From NCBI GenBank assembly GCA_903884535.1, contig CAISEZ010000049.1, positions 1 to 61,685 on the forward strand: a stretch of DNA of 61,685 bases, read 5' to 3'. A program made the translations under genes and the position numbers. This document shows positions 49,444-58,380 of the stretch, one piece after another (position 1 is the stretch's first letter; every line of letters begins with the position of its first letter). The notes below the pieces were generated by a model, which saw nothing but the letters and a program-made list of their open reading frames with translations, was not told the DNA's origin and searched no databases. The stretch is from an uncultured Verrucomicrobia subdivision 3 bacterium. Lineage in GTDB: Bacteria > Verrucomicrobiota > Verrucomicrobiia > Limisphaerales > UBA11358.

Positions 49444-50756
49444 AGGTTATCCTCCCGCAAGGAAAGGGTGATTTGGTTATTAAGTCCAATGTGAACGATG
49501 GCCTGAATCCGTTGCCGCGCACCGGTGGAACTAATTTTCCCTTCACTCAAAATACGGAAAGTTTCCGACCGCGCCGTCACGAAGGGCGCAATTTGTTTCA
49601 GGAGGTCGCGGGTTAAATCGGGCACCTTCAAGAGTTCACCGGGGTTGGCAAAAAATCCGTTCGACTGGCGCTGCGAAATGATGGCCTGCGCCAACTCGCG
49701 CGTCACGCCTGGCAGACAGACGAGCACGTCGAGGCCGGCAGTGTTGATGTTAATGGCCCCAGTCAGGCTTTGGTCGGTCGCGGTGGTCACCTCGTCGGCG
49801 ATGTCCATGAAAAGATTTTCGCTCACCACATGATTTCCCGATTGATCCGCAGTGTCCGCGCGGCTTGAACCCTTCCTGCCTAGATTTTGCGGCGGCGTGA
49901 CTTCCAGCAAATCGGCGATGCTCTGAAACTGATGCTGCCCGCGATAGGCGACAATCGCCCGCGCAATTTCCGGCGTGATGCCCCGCACGGCGGTCAGCGC
50001 ACTTTCATCGGCGGTCTGGAGGTTGACGCGATCTTCGCCGGCAGCGTTCAAATTTTGCACCGTCGAATCAACCGTTAAAATTCCCGCCCAGCCCAAATCC
50101 GCGCTGTCAATCGAACCGGCCGATTCAATTTCTATTCCCGCCGCGAGCATTCCATTTTGATGGATATCCCTGCCCAAAAGTAAATCGGGCGTGACGCCGC
50201 GAACCATTAACAGCTCGCGCACGGTTTGAAACGCACCGTTGCGCGGCTGATACGGCGGCTGCAATCCGGCGTAATACTGCGCCTCCGCCGCGGTGGTTGT
50301 GCTGTCGCCACCGCGCCAATTGACAATGGCCGTCGCCACGTCCGGGGTCATATTTTGCAGTTTGGCCAGCGCGTCAGTTGTTGCGGTATTTACGTTAAGC
50401 CGGCTTTCCTCATCGCTGACGCCGAAAATAATGCCGCCGCCTTCGTCGGCACGGCCCCGGCGAAGAACACAAAACACTCCGCGCCCGAACGGCACTTCCC
50501 GAAACTGCTGCGCGTCATCGTAAAAATTCCCGGTGTGGTTTTTTTGCGTGCGGCTGCGGTCCTGGGCGTCGCGAAAGAGCAACGCCTTGGCCTTTTCAAT
50601 TCCCGCCAGCGCGAGATAATGCGCCTGAATCCGGTCGCCGTAATTTTTCACCACGAGCAAATCCATCCGCGCCGTGTGCAGCACGCCGATGACAATCACC
50701 GACAACAGCGCCAGGCACCATAGCAGTCCGACCAAGATGGAAGCTTGTCGGCGCAT
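49440..50756 (-). CDS. gspK: GspK minor pseudopilin
   Basis: A 438-residue GspK, with an N-terminal prepilin-like helix (ILVGLLWCLALLSVIVIGVLH) lacking Glu5, as usual for GspK. Two helix-hairpin-helix segments are recognisable (INTAGLDVLVCLPGVTRELAQAI and LQTADESALTAVRGITPEIARAI). It caps the pseudopilus tip with GspI and GspJ. The gene overlaps gspL by 4 bp. Confidence 0.88.
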   Translation of the reverse strand: MRRQASILVGLLWCLALLSVIVIGVLHTARMDLLVVKNYGDRIQAHYLALAGIEKAKALLFRDAQDRSRTQKNHTGNFYDDAQQFREVPFGRGVFCVLRRGRADEGGGIIFGVSDEESRLNVNTATTDALAKLQNMTPDVATAIVNWRGGDSTTTAAEAQYYAGLQPPYQPRNGAFQTVRELLMVRGVTPDLLLGRDIHQNGMLAAGIEIESAGSIDSADLGWAGILTVDSTVQNLNAAGEDRVNLQTADESALTAVRGITPEIARAIVAYRGQHQFQSIADLLEVTPPQNLGRKGSSRADTADQSGNHVVSENLFMDIADEVTTATDQSLTGAININTAGLDVLVCLPGVTRELAQAIISQRQSNGFFANPGELLKVPDLTRDLLKQIAPFVTARSETFRILSEGKISSTGARQRIQAIVHIGLNNQITLSLREDNL

Positions 50757-50760
50757 CGTT

Positions 50761-51561
50761 TTAATTATTACCTCCGGTTCCTATAATTTGATCAGGCGAT
50801 GAGTTGTCGGAACTGCCAGTCGCCGCCGAACTTGAGCTATTTTGCCCCGCTGTCACGAGATTCAACCGTGCAACGGTCTGAAAAACGAGTGGTGGTTCCG
50901 GTTTCTCTTCGCTTGCCGCGGTGTCGGGATTTTTTTTCTTGGGATTGGAATCCATCAGCAGCGTGATGCGCACCGCCTCCGGCAGGCCAGAAAGATTTTT
51001 CTTTTCAGGCGCCGGAGTTTGAACCTTGCCACGCTCCTTCACTTCGCCCCATGAATTATACCAATCCAGTCCGTCAAAATACTCCAGTTTCAAACCGACC
51101 ACGCCCGTCGCAATCTCTTCTTTGCTGCCGCCGTTCAGGGCGTCGAGCGCGATGGTTGGATTGCGTCGCCGCCAGAGGCTGAACTGGCCCGTCTCCAAAT
51201 CTTTGTCGAGATAATAACTTTCCTGACAAAAATCGCCTTCATGGGCGCGGCGCGGGGTGTAATTGTGCGTCGCAAAATCAAGGTTGTCCGCCTCGACGTT
51301 CTCGACGGTCCGCGTCATGCCGAGAAAATCATCTGACTTAGAGAGCGGACACGCCGCGCGCAAATCCGCCGACATGAGTGCCAGCGCGACGCGGGCGTTT
51401 TGGATGATTTCCGCGCGCGGCTCGATCAGTTTTTGGGCGGAAAATCCCGCGCTCAGGCACATATAAGCGCTCACCAAAATCAACGCCATCAAGGCTGAAC
51501 TGATCATCACTTCAATTAAAGTGAAGGCGGCAAAACGTTGCTGGTGCAGGCAAAACTTCAT
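50761..51561 (-). CDS. gspJ: GspJ minor pseudopilin
   Basis: A 266-residue pseudopilin with prepilin sequence AFTLIEVMISSALMALILVSAYM and Glu5. The long globular part (RVALALMSADLRAACPL, LSGLPEAVRITLLMD) is typical of GspJ. The tail is Ser/Gly-rich. It overlaps gspI by 4 bp and lies 4 bp before gspK. Confidence 0.87.
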   Translation of the reverse strand: MKFCLHQQRFAAFTLIEVMISSALMALILVSAYMCLSAGFSAQKLIEPRAEIIQNARVALALMSADLRAACPLSKSDDFLGMTRTVENVEADNLDFATHNYTPRRAHEGDFCQESYYLDKDLETGQFSLWRRRNPTIALDALNGGSKEEIATGVVGLKLEYFDGLDWYNSWGEVKERGKVQTPAPEKKNLSGLPEAVRITLLMDSNPKKKNPDTAASEEKPEPPLVFQTVARLNLVTAGQNSSSSAATGSSDNSSPDQIIGTGGNN

Positions 51562-51971
51562 CGCTGATTGGTTTTTGGTTTTGTTTTTTTTGCCTTGCCG
51601 GATGAATCATCTGGAATCTCAAACAACATGGTTTTTAACTCATAAATTTCTGCGCCCGATTGTGAGTTTTCCACTACGACGTCCACGTCATGCAGTCCGT
51701 CAATGTCCGTGGGACTGACCGTTTGTTTCCATCGGTAAAGTGGCAGCACCGTGCCACAATCACCATTTGCAGTTCCATCTGCAAAATCTTTTTCCGCCCG
51801 TAACAGCTCAATTTGCCCCGCCGCAAATAGCGCGGCGGTAGTTTGCAGTTCCGAATCCTTGCTGGACGCCAGTGCCGTGGTGATGCCCTGCGTGAGCCCG
51901 ACCAGTGCGATGGCCAAAATTAAAACTGCCACCATTACTTCCACCAGCGAGAATCCGGCGTTATGGTTCAT
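51558..51971 (-). CDS. gspI: GspI minor pseudopilin
   Basis: A 137-residue pseudopilin: GFSLVEVMVAVLILAIALVGLTQG with Glu5, then a small domain (AALFAAGQIELLRAEKDFADG). Short length and position between gspH and gspJ fit GspI. Overlaps both neighbours by 4 bp. Confidence 0.87.
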   Translation of the reverse strand: MNHNAGFSLVEVMVAVLILAIALVGLTQGITTALASSKDSELQTTAALFAAGQIELLRAEKDFADGTANGDCGTVLPLYRWKQTVSPTDIDGLHDVDVVVENSQSGAEIYELKTMLFEIPDDSSGKAKKTKPKTNQR

Positions 51972-52540
51972 GGTTGTCCCTCGCGTTCCAACTCGACGAC
52001 GTGGACACGCGCCGTAACTGGGTTGATCTGTAACAACAGCCGAAAACCTGCGCGGTCGCGGAGCGTGATGTCGCCGCCGTCCGCAGTGCCGTCGGGGTAA
52101 AATGCAATCGTTACTCCGTTCCCATCATTTCCTAAATCGGGAGTTTCGGCTGAGGCGTCGGCTTCGGAAGAAATTTCGTCGGGGGAATGAAACGCCACCG
52201 AAATGCGCGAATCAAATTCGCCTTTGCTGCCGGGCACATCATCAGCGGGAACAAAGTTTTCCTGCCCGTTTTCCGTCACTTGTTTTTCAACCAGATACCG
52301 CCCCGTATTTTCATCCAGTCGCACGCGGCGAAGCTGGTTCAAGCTCACCGCCCGGCTGTAGGCAAGGTCAAAAACATTGATCAATTCGCGGCTGGTGGAA
52401 CGCAGCAGCGCGTCCTGAAAAGTCCCCGTCATTTCAGGAATCATCATCGCGGTCATGATGCCGATGATGACAATCACCACCATCAACTCCATCAAGGTGA
52501 AGCCAGCCAATCCGCGTCGCAATGATGGTGCCAAGCGCAT
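51968..52540 (-). CDS. gspH: GspH minor pseudopilin
   Basis: A 190-residue pseudopilin: AGFTLMELMVVIVIIGIMTAMMIPE with Glu5, then TSRELINVFDLAYSRAVSLNQLRRV, the GspH/FimT pattern, and a beta-rich C-terminus. It starts directly after the gspG stop without spacing. Confidence 0.87.
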   Translation of the reverse strand: MRLAPSLRRGLAGFTLMELMVVIVIIGIMTAMMIPEMTGTFQDALLRSTSRELINVFDLAYSRAVSLNQLRRVRLDENTGRYLVEKQVTENGQENFVPADDVPGSKGEFDSRISVAFHSPDEISSEADASAETPDLGNDGNGVTIAFYPDGTADGGDITLRDRAGFRLLLQINPVTARVHVVELEREGQP

Positions 52541-52975
52541 TTACCAATTGCCAACGTCCGCATTCGGGCCTTCGCCGCCGTCCGCGCCATCCGCGCCGCG
52601 CGACCAAATATCAAAACTTGATGGATGATGTGTGCCCGGAAAACTGTATTGATACGGATTGCCCCACGGATCGTTGCGAAGCTGCTTGATGTAAGGACCG
52701 CGCCATTTTTTGCCGTCATCATTCGCCGGCGGATCCACCAGAATTTTCAAACCTTCATCGGCGGTCGGGTAGCGATCCATGTGGATGTAAAAGCGTTCCA
52801 GCGCGGATTCGAGTTCGGCGACCTGCGATTTGGCGGCGCTGACTTTCGCGTCCTGCGTCGTGCCCATGAACTGCGGAATGATCGTCGCCGCCAGAATGCC
52901 GAGGATGATCACCACCACCATGATTTCGATTAGCGTGAAGGCGCTCGAACCGGTTTTCTTCAATTGTATTTTCAT
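52541..52975 (-). CDS. gspG: GspG major pseudopilin
   Basis: A 144-residue GspG. The prepilin helix is SAFTLIEIMVVVIILGILAATIIP with Glu5. The diagnostic DRYPTADEGLKILV, NDPWGNPYQYSFPG and FDIWSRGADG (calcium-site loop) follow. This is the major subunit of the secretion pseudopilus. It needs a prepilin peptidase not encoded in the window. Confidence 0.95.
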   Translation of the reverse strand: MKIQLKKTGSSAFTLIEIMVVVIILGILAATIIPQFMGTTQDAKVSAAKSQVAELESALERFYIHMDRYPTADEGLKILVDPPANDDGKKWRGPYIKQLRNDPWGNPYQYSFPGTHHPSSFDIWSRGADGADGGEGPNADVGNW

Positions 52976-53006
52976 TCGGTTGTCTTTTTTGTTGGTTGAA
53001 ATTTTT

Positions 53007-54251
53007 TTAATGAATGGCCCGACTCATCTTGAAAATTGGCAGCAAAATTGCGATCACCATGAACCCCACCAGCGCGCCGACGACCAAGATCAACGCCGGC
53101 GCGAGCAGCGAAATCAAGATTTTTGTCCGCGCCCGCATCTGGCGCTCCTCGATTTCCGCCACTTTGAGCAACATCACGTCGAGCTTTCCGGTTTGTTCGC
53201 CGACATCAATCATCTGAATCATCGTCCGTGGAAAAATGCCCAGCTTGCGCAACGGCGTTGCCAGCGAATCGCCGCCGCGCGTTTCCTCGGCCACGCTCGC
53301 CACCTGCTGCGCCAAAATCCGGTTGCCAATGGTGTTCTCGACAATTTTCAACGCCGGCAACAGCGAGACGCCGCTTTTCACCAGCGTGCCCAGCGTCCGG
53401 GCAAAGCGGCCCAACGCCGCCGCGCGCACCACCGGACCGATCAAGGGAATGCACAGTTTTATTTTATCCCAATTCTCCGCGCCACGCGGCGTGCGCAGAT
53501 ACCCGCGGCCGCCGAATATTGCTGCGGCCAGCGCGATCAAAAGCCACGGCCAATAATGATGCAGCCCGTGGCTCACTTTCAGCAGAATCAAAGTGGGCAG
53601 TGGCAGCACCGGCAGCATGTCCTGCAGCATCGTGAACAGGCGTGGCAGCACCACGGTCAGCAAAACCGTTACGGTGCAAATGCCGAACACCAAAACAAAA
53701 ACCGGATACGCCACCGCCGACACAACTTCGCCGCGGACTTCGTCCTCGTGTTCGAGCAGGTCGGCCAGATCGGCCATGACTTTGGGCAGCACGCCGCCTT
53801 CTTCGCCGACGCGCACCATGCTGGAATACAGCTTTCCGAACAGTTTGGGATGTTCCTCCAGTGCCGCCGAAAATGCCGTTCCTTTGCGGACCGAGTCGGC
53901 AATTTTTTGAACCACGGTTTTGAGCGCGGGGTTTTCCTCCTCCTCGCCAAGGCTGTCCAATGCCTGCGGAATGGGAATCGCCGCGCCGAGCAGCGCGCTG
54001 ATCTCGCGCGTCAACGCCGTGATGTCTTTTCGCTTAATCCGATTGGCAAAAGAAAAATCCGCCGGTTGATCCGTTTTCGTTTTTGGTGCTGCGCTGGCTA
54101 CGGCACCGTTGGCAGACTTGATTTCCAGGTTGGACGGGAACAGGCCGCGCTGGCCGAGCAGCCGGAGCGCGCTTTGTCGGTCATCAGCTTCGATGACACC
54201 CGCGACACGCGCGCCGTTTTCTTCGACCGCCTGGTAACGGAACTCGCTCAT
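53007..54251 (-). CDS. gspF: GspF inner-membrane platform protein
   Basis: A 414-residue protein with the T2SSF repeat: two soluble domains, each beginning with an EISALLGAAIPIPQALDSL-type segment and FARTLGTLVKSGVSLLPAL, and three transmembrane helices. The N-terminus MSEFRYQAVEENGARVAGVIE is typical. It overlaps gspE by 4 bp and precedes gspG by 31 bp. Confidence 0.94.
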   Translation of the reverse strand: MSEFRYQAVEENGARVAGVIEADDRQSALRLLGQRGLFPSNLEIKSANGAVASAAPKTKTDQPADFSFANRIKRKDITALTREISALLGAAIPIPQALDSLGEEEENPALKTVVQKIADSVRKGTAFSAALEEHPKLFGKLYSSMVRVGEEGGVLPKVMADLADLLEHEDEVRGEVVSAVAYPVFVLVFGICTVTVLLTVVLPRLFTMLQDMLPVLPLPTLILLKVSHGLHHYWPWLLIALAAAIFGGRGYLRTPRGAENWDKIKLCIPLIGPVVRAAALGRFARTLGTLVKSGVSLLPALKIVENTIGNRILAQQVASVAEETRGGDSLATPLRKLGIFPRTMIQMIDVGEQTGKLDVMLLKVAEIEERQMRARTKILISLLAPALILVVGALVGFMVIAILLPIFKMSRAIH

Positions 54252-55840
54252 TCCTGCAAATCTCCCGAGGATACGCGCAGAATTTCTTCGAGCGAGGTAA
54301 TGCCGGCGGCGGCTTTTTGCAGCGCATCCTGGTGCATTGTCATCATGTTCTTTTGCGCGGTGGATTTCAACTCGGCGTTGGAACGCTTCTGCAAAATCAG
54401 TTCCTTCAATTCCGGCGTGAGCGCGAGCAGTTCAAAAATGCCAACGCGTCCACGATAACCGGTGTTGCGACAATGCTCGCAGCCTTTGCCAATGAAAACC
54501 GAGCCTGCAATTTTCCGGCCGCCCAGCGCTTCGATTTTATCACGCACCACGGTCGCGACGGTGGTTTCAGCGCGGCAACTCGGACAAATTTTACGCACCA
54601 ACCGCTGCGCCAAAACGCCTTCGAGCGAGGATGCGATTAAAAAGGCTTCGACGCCCATGTCCACCAACCGCGTCACGGCACCCGTTGCATCATTCGTGTG
54701 CAGCGTGCTGAAAACCTGATGGCCGGTGAGCGCCGCGCGAATGGCGATTTCCGCCGTCTCCGAATCGCGGATTTCACCCACCATCACCACGTCGGGGTCT
54801 TGCCGGAGAATGGCACGCAGGCCGGTCGCAAATGTGAAATTGCGGCTGGGCCGCACTGGAATCTGCGCCACGCCAGGCAGTTCATATTCCACCGGGTCTT
54901 CAATCGTGAGGATTTTCAGTTCCGGCGTGTAGATGCTTTGCAGGATCGAATAAAGCGTCGTGGTCTTGCCGCTGCCCGTGGGGCCGGTGGTCAGAAAGAG
55001 TCCGTGAGGTTTTTCGACCAGGTTGGCCAGCAATTTTGAACGCGGCGCATCCAAGCCGAGTTCCTCGGCGGTGGACACTTTGGAGTTTTTCTCGAGCAGC
55101 CGCATCACGAGACTTTCACCGTAAATAGTCGGCATCGTGCCCACGCGGATATCCACCCGCGCACCGCGATGATTGATTTGAATGTGCCCGTCCTGCGGCA
55201 TGAAGCGCTCGGCAATGTTCATGTCCGCCATGATTTTGATACGCGACACGAGCGCGGCGTGCAGATGTTTCGGCGGCGGCGGATTTTCCTGCAACAAACC
55301 ATCCACGCGATAGCGCAGTTGCAAGGTGTTTTCAAACGGCACCAGATGAATGTCGCTCGCGCGCTCACGCAGCGCGGTGGCGATGATCAAATTGACCAGG
55401 TTAACCACCGTGGGTTCGTTGGCCATCACCTCGATGTCGTGAAGGTCTTTGACCTCGCCATTGGTTTTCGCGGGGTCGAGATTTTCAATCATCTTCTCGA
55501 CTGTCACCTGATAGCACTCGGAGATTTTCGCGGTGATCTCGGCGGCGGGCGCGGGGAATTCCTCCACCTCCAAACCGCTCAACAGCCGGATGTCGTCAAT
55601 CACCCGCAGGTTGCCCGGCGTGGAAGTGGCGATGCGAATGATGCCGTTGGTGATTTCAAACGGCAGGATGCCATGACGTTTGGCAAATTCGGCGGGCAGT
55701 GCGCGGATGATTTCCGGGGGCACATTCAGCTTCGCAAAACTGCTCAATTCCCTTTGAAAGCCACCGAGGGCGTTCGAGGTGTCTTCACCTTTAGCCGCCG
55801 GGCCATTTTGACTTTTCAAACTTCCGGTTGATTGGTTCAT
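54248..55840 (-). CDS. gspE: GspE secretion ATPase
   Basis: A 530-residue ATPase; start MNQSTGSLKS (55840), or 55855 with five extra residues. The N-terminal MshEN-type domain has LNVPPEIIRALPAEFAKRHGILPF. Walker A GPTGSGKTT, Asp box DIHLVPFENTLQLRYRVDG, Walker B DPDVVMVGEIRDSETAEIA and the His box TLHTNDATGAVTRLVDMGVE follow. Two CxxC pairs (CPSC and CEHC) bind zinc. It powers pseudopilus assembly and is the first gene of the eleven-gene operon. Confidence 0.95.
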   Translation of the reverse strand: MNQSTGSLKSQNGPAAKGEDTSNALGGFQRELSSFAKLNVPPEIIRALPAEFAKRHGILPFEITNGIIRIATSTPGNLRVIDDIRLLSGLEVEEFPAPAAEITAKISECYQVTVEKMIENLDPAKTNGEVKDLHDIEVMANEPTVVNLVNLIIATALRERASDIHLVPFENTLQLRYRVDGLLQENPPPPKHLHAALVSRIKIMADMNIAERFMPQDGHIQINHRGARVDIRVGTMPTIYGESLVMRLLEKNSKVSTAEELGLDAPRSKLLANLVEKPHGLFLTTGPTGSGKTTTLYSILQSIYTPELKILTIEDPVEYELPGVAQIPVRPSRNFTFATGLRAILRQDPDVVMVGEIRDSETAEIAIRAALTGHQVFSTLHTNDATGAVTRLVDMGVEAFLIASSLEGVLAQRLVRKICPSCRAETTVATVVRDKIEALGGRKIAGSVFIGKGCEHCRNTGYRGRVGIFELLALTPELKELILQKRSNAELKSTAQKNMMTMHQDALQKAAAGITSLEEILRVSSGDLQE

Positions 55841-56450
55841 ACATCCAGAATCCACCCGACGGACTTTACATGCAAAATCCGCTCTTAAGCGGGATCTAAT
55901 CTCATTTAATTGGAGTGGCTTATATTGACTTCCATATTAAACAGCGATGAAAGGAAAAAGATTCAAAATATTAATCCGGAACTCGATTTCAAGAGGGAGT
56001 TAAGTTTGCGCGCCCATTGCATCAAATCGGTAGAACGGCCAGATCTGTAGGTTTGGCATTTTGACGGCACACGACCAAACTTTACGGTTTCGGGCGGGCG
56101 CAACTCCAGCCCGGGCGTGTTTCGGCGAGGCGAGGGCGCTTTGCAGAAAGTGGAAATGATTCTGTCCAAACTCTGCCAGAGAATTGGTTTTGTTTTCTGC
56201 TCCTTTTAATCCTGCGCGGCAAAATTCTTGATGAAGGAACTGAGTTGGCCGATTTCGTCTTTGATTGACGACAGAATAAATTGAGTGCGTTTCGCTTTGG
56301 GTTCACCCCGCAGGATGATGGCTTCCGAATATGCGGCCTTCGGGTCTACTATTTACGATCCTACCTCGAACTATTGCGGAACTATTATTTTACTGGAGCT
56401 TTTACTGGAGGGCATTCCAATGAAAATTATCATATCAAACCCGCCGCGTT
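55841..56450. other. Gene-poor region upstream of the secretion operon
   Basis: About 600 bp, less GC-rich than its flanks. The gsp promoter should lie here; I see a small dyad (CCGCT-CTTA-AGCGG at 55879-55892) 40-50 bp before gspE but no clear sigma-70 or sigma-54 match. A gene remnant lies at 56206-56352. The rest shows no feature I can support. Confidence 0.5.
56206..56352 (-). pseudogene. Possible C-terminal remnant of a gene
   Basis: The minus-strand frame from 56352 to the TAA at 56206 reads like a genuine protein end (AAYSEAIILRGEPKAKRTQF then ILSSIKDEIGQLSSFIKNFA), with amphipathic helices and balanced composition. A stop codon lies just upstream in frame, so the N-terminal part is lost. 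No family assigned. Confidence 0.3.
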
Positions 56451-57758
56451 TTATTTGGCCGGCAAATCCAACCGGTGATTTTTCCTGATGGTTTTGCGCC
56501 AGTCGTTCATGATGTCTGCCTGTTCGGCATATTCCGGCCATCGTTTTACGGCGGCGCGGACTTCTTCCACGATGATTTCGGCACGGCCGCGTTTCATCAG
56601 GGCGATCTTGGCAAAGGCGCGAAAGTCGGCCAGTGTAAATCCGTCGCGTTTCCCGTTCATCGTCATCTGGTGGCGGTCGGTCCAACTGCCGGTTGGATTA
56701 TAGCTGTAAGTCACGTCGAAGGCAGGTGCGAGCGACCAGCGACCGACCTTGTCCATCAGGAAGGCGATGTTCTTGACATGGTCGTCCTGGTTGCGCGCGA
56801 TGAGGTTGAACGCCATCCGGCGGAACTGTTCCTCCACGTCGGTCATCGGGAGATTCAACTGGCGGATGATGAGCAACGCCTGTTCGTAGGCATACGCACC
56901 CGCCCGGTTGAAATCAAAATGGGCGAGCGCGCACAGCGATTGCATGTGCAATTTCTCGCCGCCGTCAAGCCGGTCAAAACGCCGGGTCATGAAATGCCGT
57001 CGTCCGTTTTCCTCCAGCAGGCGGCATTCGCTCATGTTGATTCCTGCCGCCTTGGCCATGAGATAATACGCATATTCAATCGCGCCGTAACCCTTGGGGT
57101 CTTCCAGTTCTTTGTCCTGGTTGCCGGTGACCCCATCAAATTTCAAAAGCCAATAATCAAAGCCCGCACCGGCCGCGATCTGGCCGGAGCGCACTTCATT
57201 GGTTTCCCGGTTCCAGGCAATCACGGCCTTGGCGCGGGCGCCGCCGGCGGAAGTGCCCACGCGCAAAATATCATTCAGCGCATTTTTGCGGCGTTCGCTG
57301 GCAAAAGTCGTTTTCAGATTTTTACGCTGGCTCAAGACTTCGGAAGCGAGTTTCACCAACGCATTAATTTCAATGTGCTTCGCCGGTTGCGGCTTTGGGC
57401 CTATGGCCGGGGCGAATTCCAATGCCCCCATGCCGCGCGAGCCGGTGTAGCAAAGTCGTTCCACCGCATTAAAACTTTCGGGCGTGCGACCCTGGGTGGC
57501 CAGCCAGGTGTCAATCAGCGCATTGCCGAACTTGTCTGGCAGGGAATCGGCAAGCAGACCGGGAAGACCGTGAAATGTAACGGGCGGCAAATCGGGGAAG
57601 GTATAAATGCGTTCGCTCAATGGCATGGTGATGGGTGACACCTCAATGCCGCTCCGGGCGAAGGCAGGATCATATTGGAAAGCAGCGAAGCGTCCACCAT
57701 CTTCCAGGGAGACGGCTCCGATGGTCCGACCCCAAAGTTTTACTTCCGCCAGGCTCAT
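56451..57758 (-). CDS. hipA: HipA-type kinase toxin
   Basis: A 435-residue HipA-family Ser/Thr kinase. The N-terminal couple_hipA part is LPPVTFHGLPGLLADSLPDKFG. The kinase part has FDYWLLKFDGV with the ATP-binding Lys, HFMTRRFDRL, the catalytic-type FNLIARNQDDHVKNIAFL (N-x-D..H-x-K-N) and LAPAFDVTYSYNPTG (D-F/V). Classical HipA phosphorylates GltX; the substrate of this one is unknown. It overlaps hipB by 4 bp, with the antitoxin first. Confidence 0.92.
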   Translation of the reverse strand: MSLAEVKLWGRTIGAVSLEDGGRFAAFQYDPAFARSGIEVSPITMPLSERIYTFPDLPPVTFHGLPGLLADSLPDKFGNALIDTWLATQGRTPESFNAVERLCYTGSRGMGALEFAPAIGPKPQPAKHIEINALVKLASEVLSQRKNLKTTFASERRKNALNDILRVGTSAGGARAKAVIAWNRETNEVRSGQIAAGAGFDYWLLKFDGVTGNQDKELEDPKGYGAIEYAYYLMAKAAGINMSECRLLEENGRRHFMTRRFDRLDGGEKLHMQSLCALAHFDFNRAGAYAYEQALLIIRQLNLPMTDVEEQFRRMAFNLIARNQDDHVKNIAFLMDKVGRWSLAPAFDVTYSYNPTGSWTDRHQMTMNGKRDGFTLADFRAFAKIALMKRGRAEIIVEEVRAAVKRWPEYAEQADIMNDWRKTIRKNHRLDLPAK

Positions 57759-58108
57759 GGTTCATTCCCCCATTGCCATTTTTTCGTGGAGGTATTTAAG
57801 GCTTTAGGTTTTGAGGCGCGTTTGCGGCGTTTGCCGTCCAGCTTCAGTTGTTCGACCGGACTGGGCACCGGTTCGGGCACAAGCAGATCAAAGCGCTCGA
57901 TCAAATCCAACACGCGGCACACGCGGATGAAACCGGACAACTGGGGCGACACCTCACCTGATTCCAGCCGTTGCACCGTGCTTTTGGAAACCCCGGCCTG
58001 TTCCGCGAGCTGGACCTGGGTAAGGTTCTTTTCCAGCCGCACCCGGGCGAGTCGCTGGCCGATTTCCGTCAGGACGGCCGCGTCAGTGGCTTGCTTGGCT
58101 ATCTTCAT
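57755..58108 (-). CDS. hipB: HipB-type XRE antitoxin
   Basis: A 117-residue protein with an XRE helix-turn-helix at about 15-70 (IGQRLARVRLEKNLTQVQLA, then GVSKSTVQRLESGEVSP), followed by a basic tail (KRRKRASKPK) that is longer than E. coli HipB. It should repress the operon by binding the palindrome just upstream of its ATG and neutralise HipA. Confidence 0.9.
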   Translation of the reverse strand: MKIAKQATDAAVLTEIGQRLARVRLEKNLTQVQLAEQAGVSKSTVQRLESGEVSPQLSGFIRVCRVLDLIERFDLLVPEPVPSPVEQLKLDGKRRKRASKPKALNTSTKKWQWGNEP

Positions 58109-58111
58109 AAC

Positions 58112-58146
58112 GCATCATATATGATGCCAAAAAGAATCAATGTCAA
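58112..58146 (-). promoter_or_regulatory. hipBA promoter with palindromic operator
   Basis: GCATCATATATGATGC (58112-58127) is a perfect 16-bp palindrome immediately upstream of hipB. On the minus strand TTGACA (58146-58141) lies 17-18 nt before an AT-rich -10 (CATATA/ATATAT) inside the palindrome. Binding would therefore block RNA polymerase, the expected autorepression. Confidence 0.75.
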
Positions 58147-58380
58147 GCAAAGAATCATAAAAGAAGCGTTAAAATGAGATTGGTCACAACGAGATTTGGC
58201 GTTGTGTTGCGATTCCCGTTACGTCGGAGGCATTACTACTAGCGGTCCATTAATAAAATAACAGTTGGTGTAAATCGAGGTGATATTTCGTCACACTGAA
58301 AAATTGCAATTAACTGATTACAAGGCTTTTAAACCAGCATCTCAATATATTCCCCGTCAAAGTTTTTTAGAGTCGGTTCC

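Noticed and set aside
52830-54458. A 542-codon plus-strand open frame opposite gspF and gspG
   Set aside because: It is His/Gln/Arg-rich, without domains, and fully antisense to gspF; a compositional artefact.
55841-55960. A sigma-54 promoter for the secretion operon
   Set aside because: No GG/GC pair at the correct spacing was found upstream of gspE, unlike at the pilin genes.
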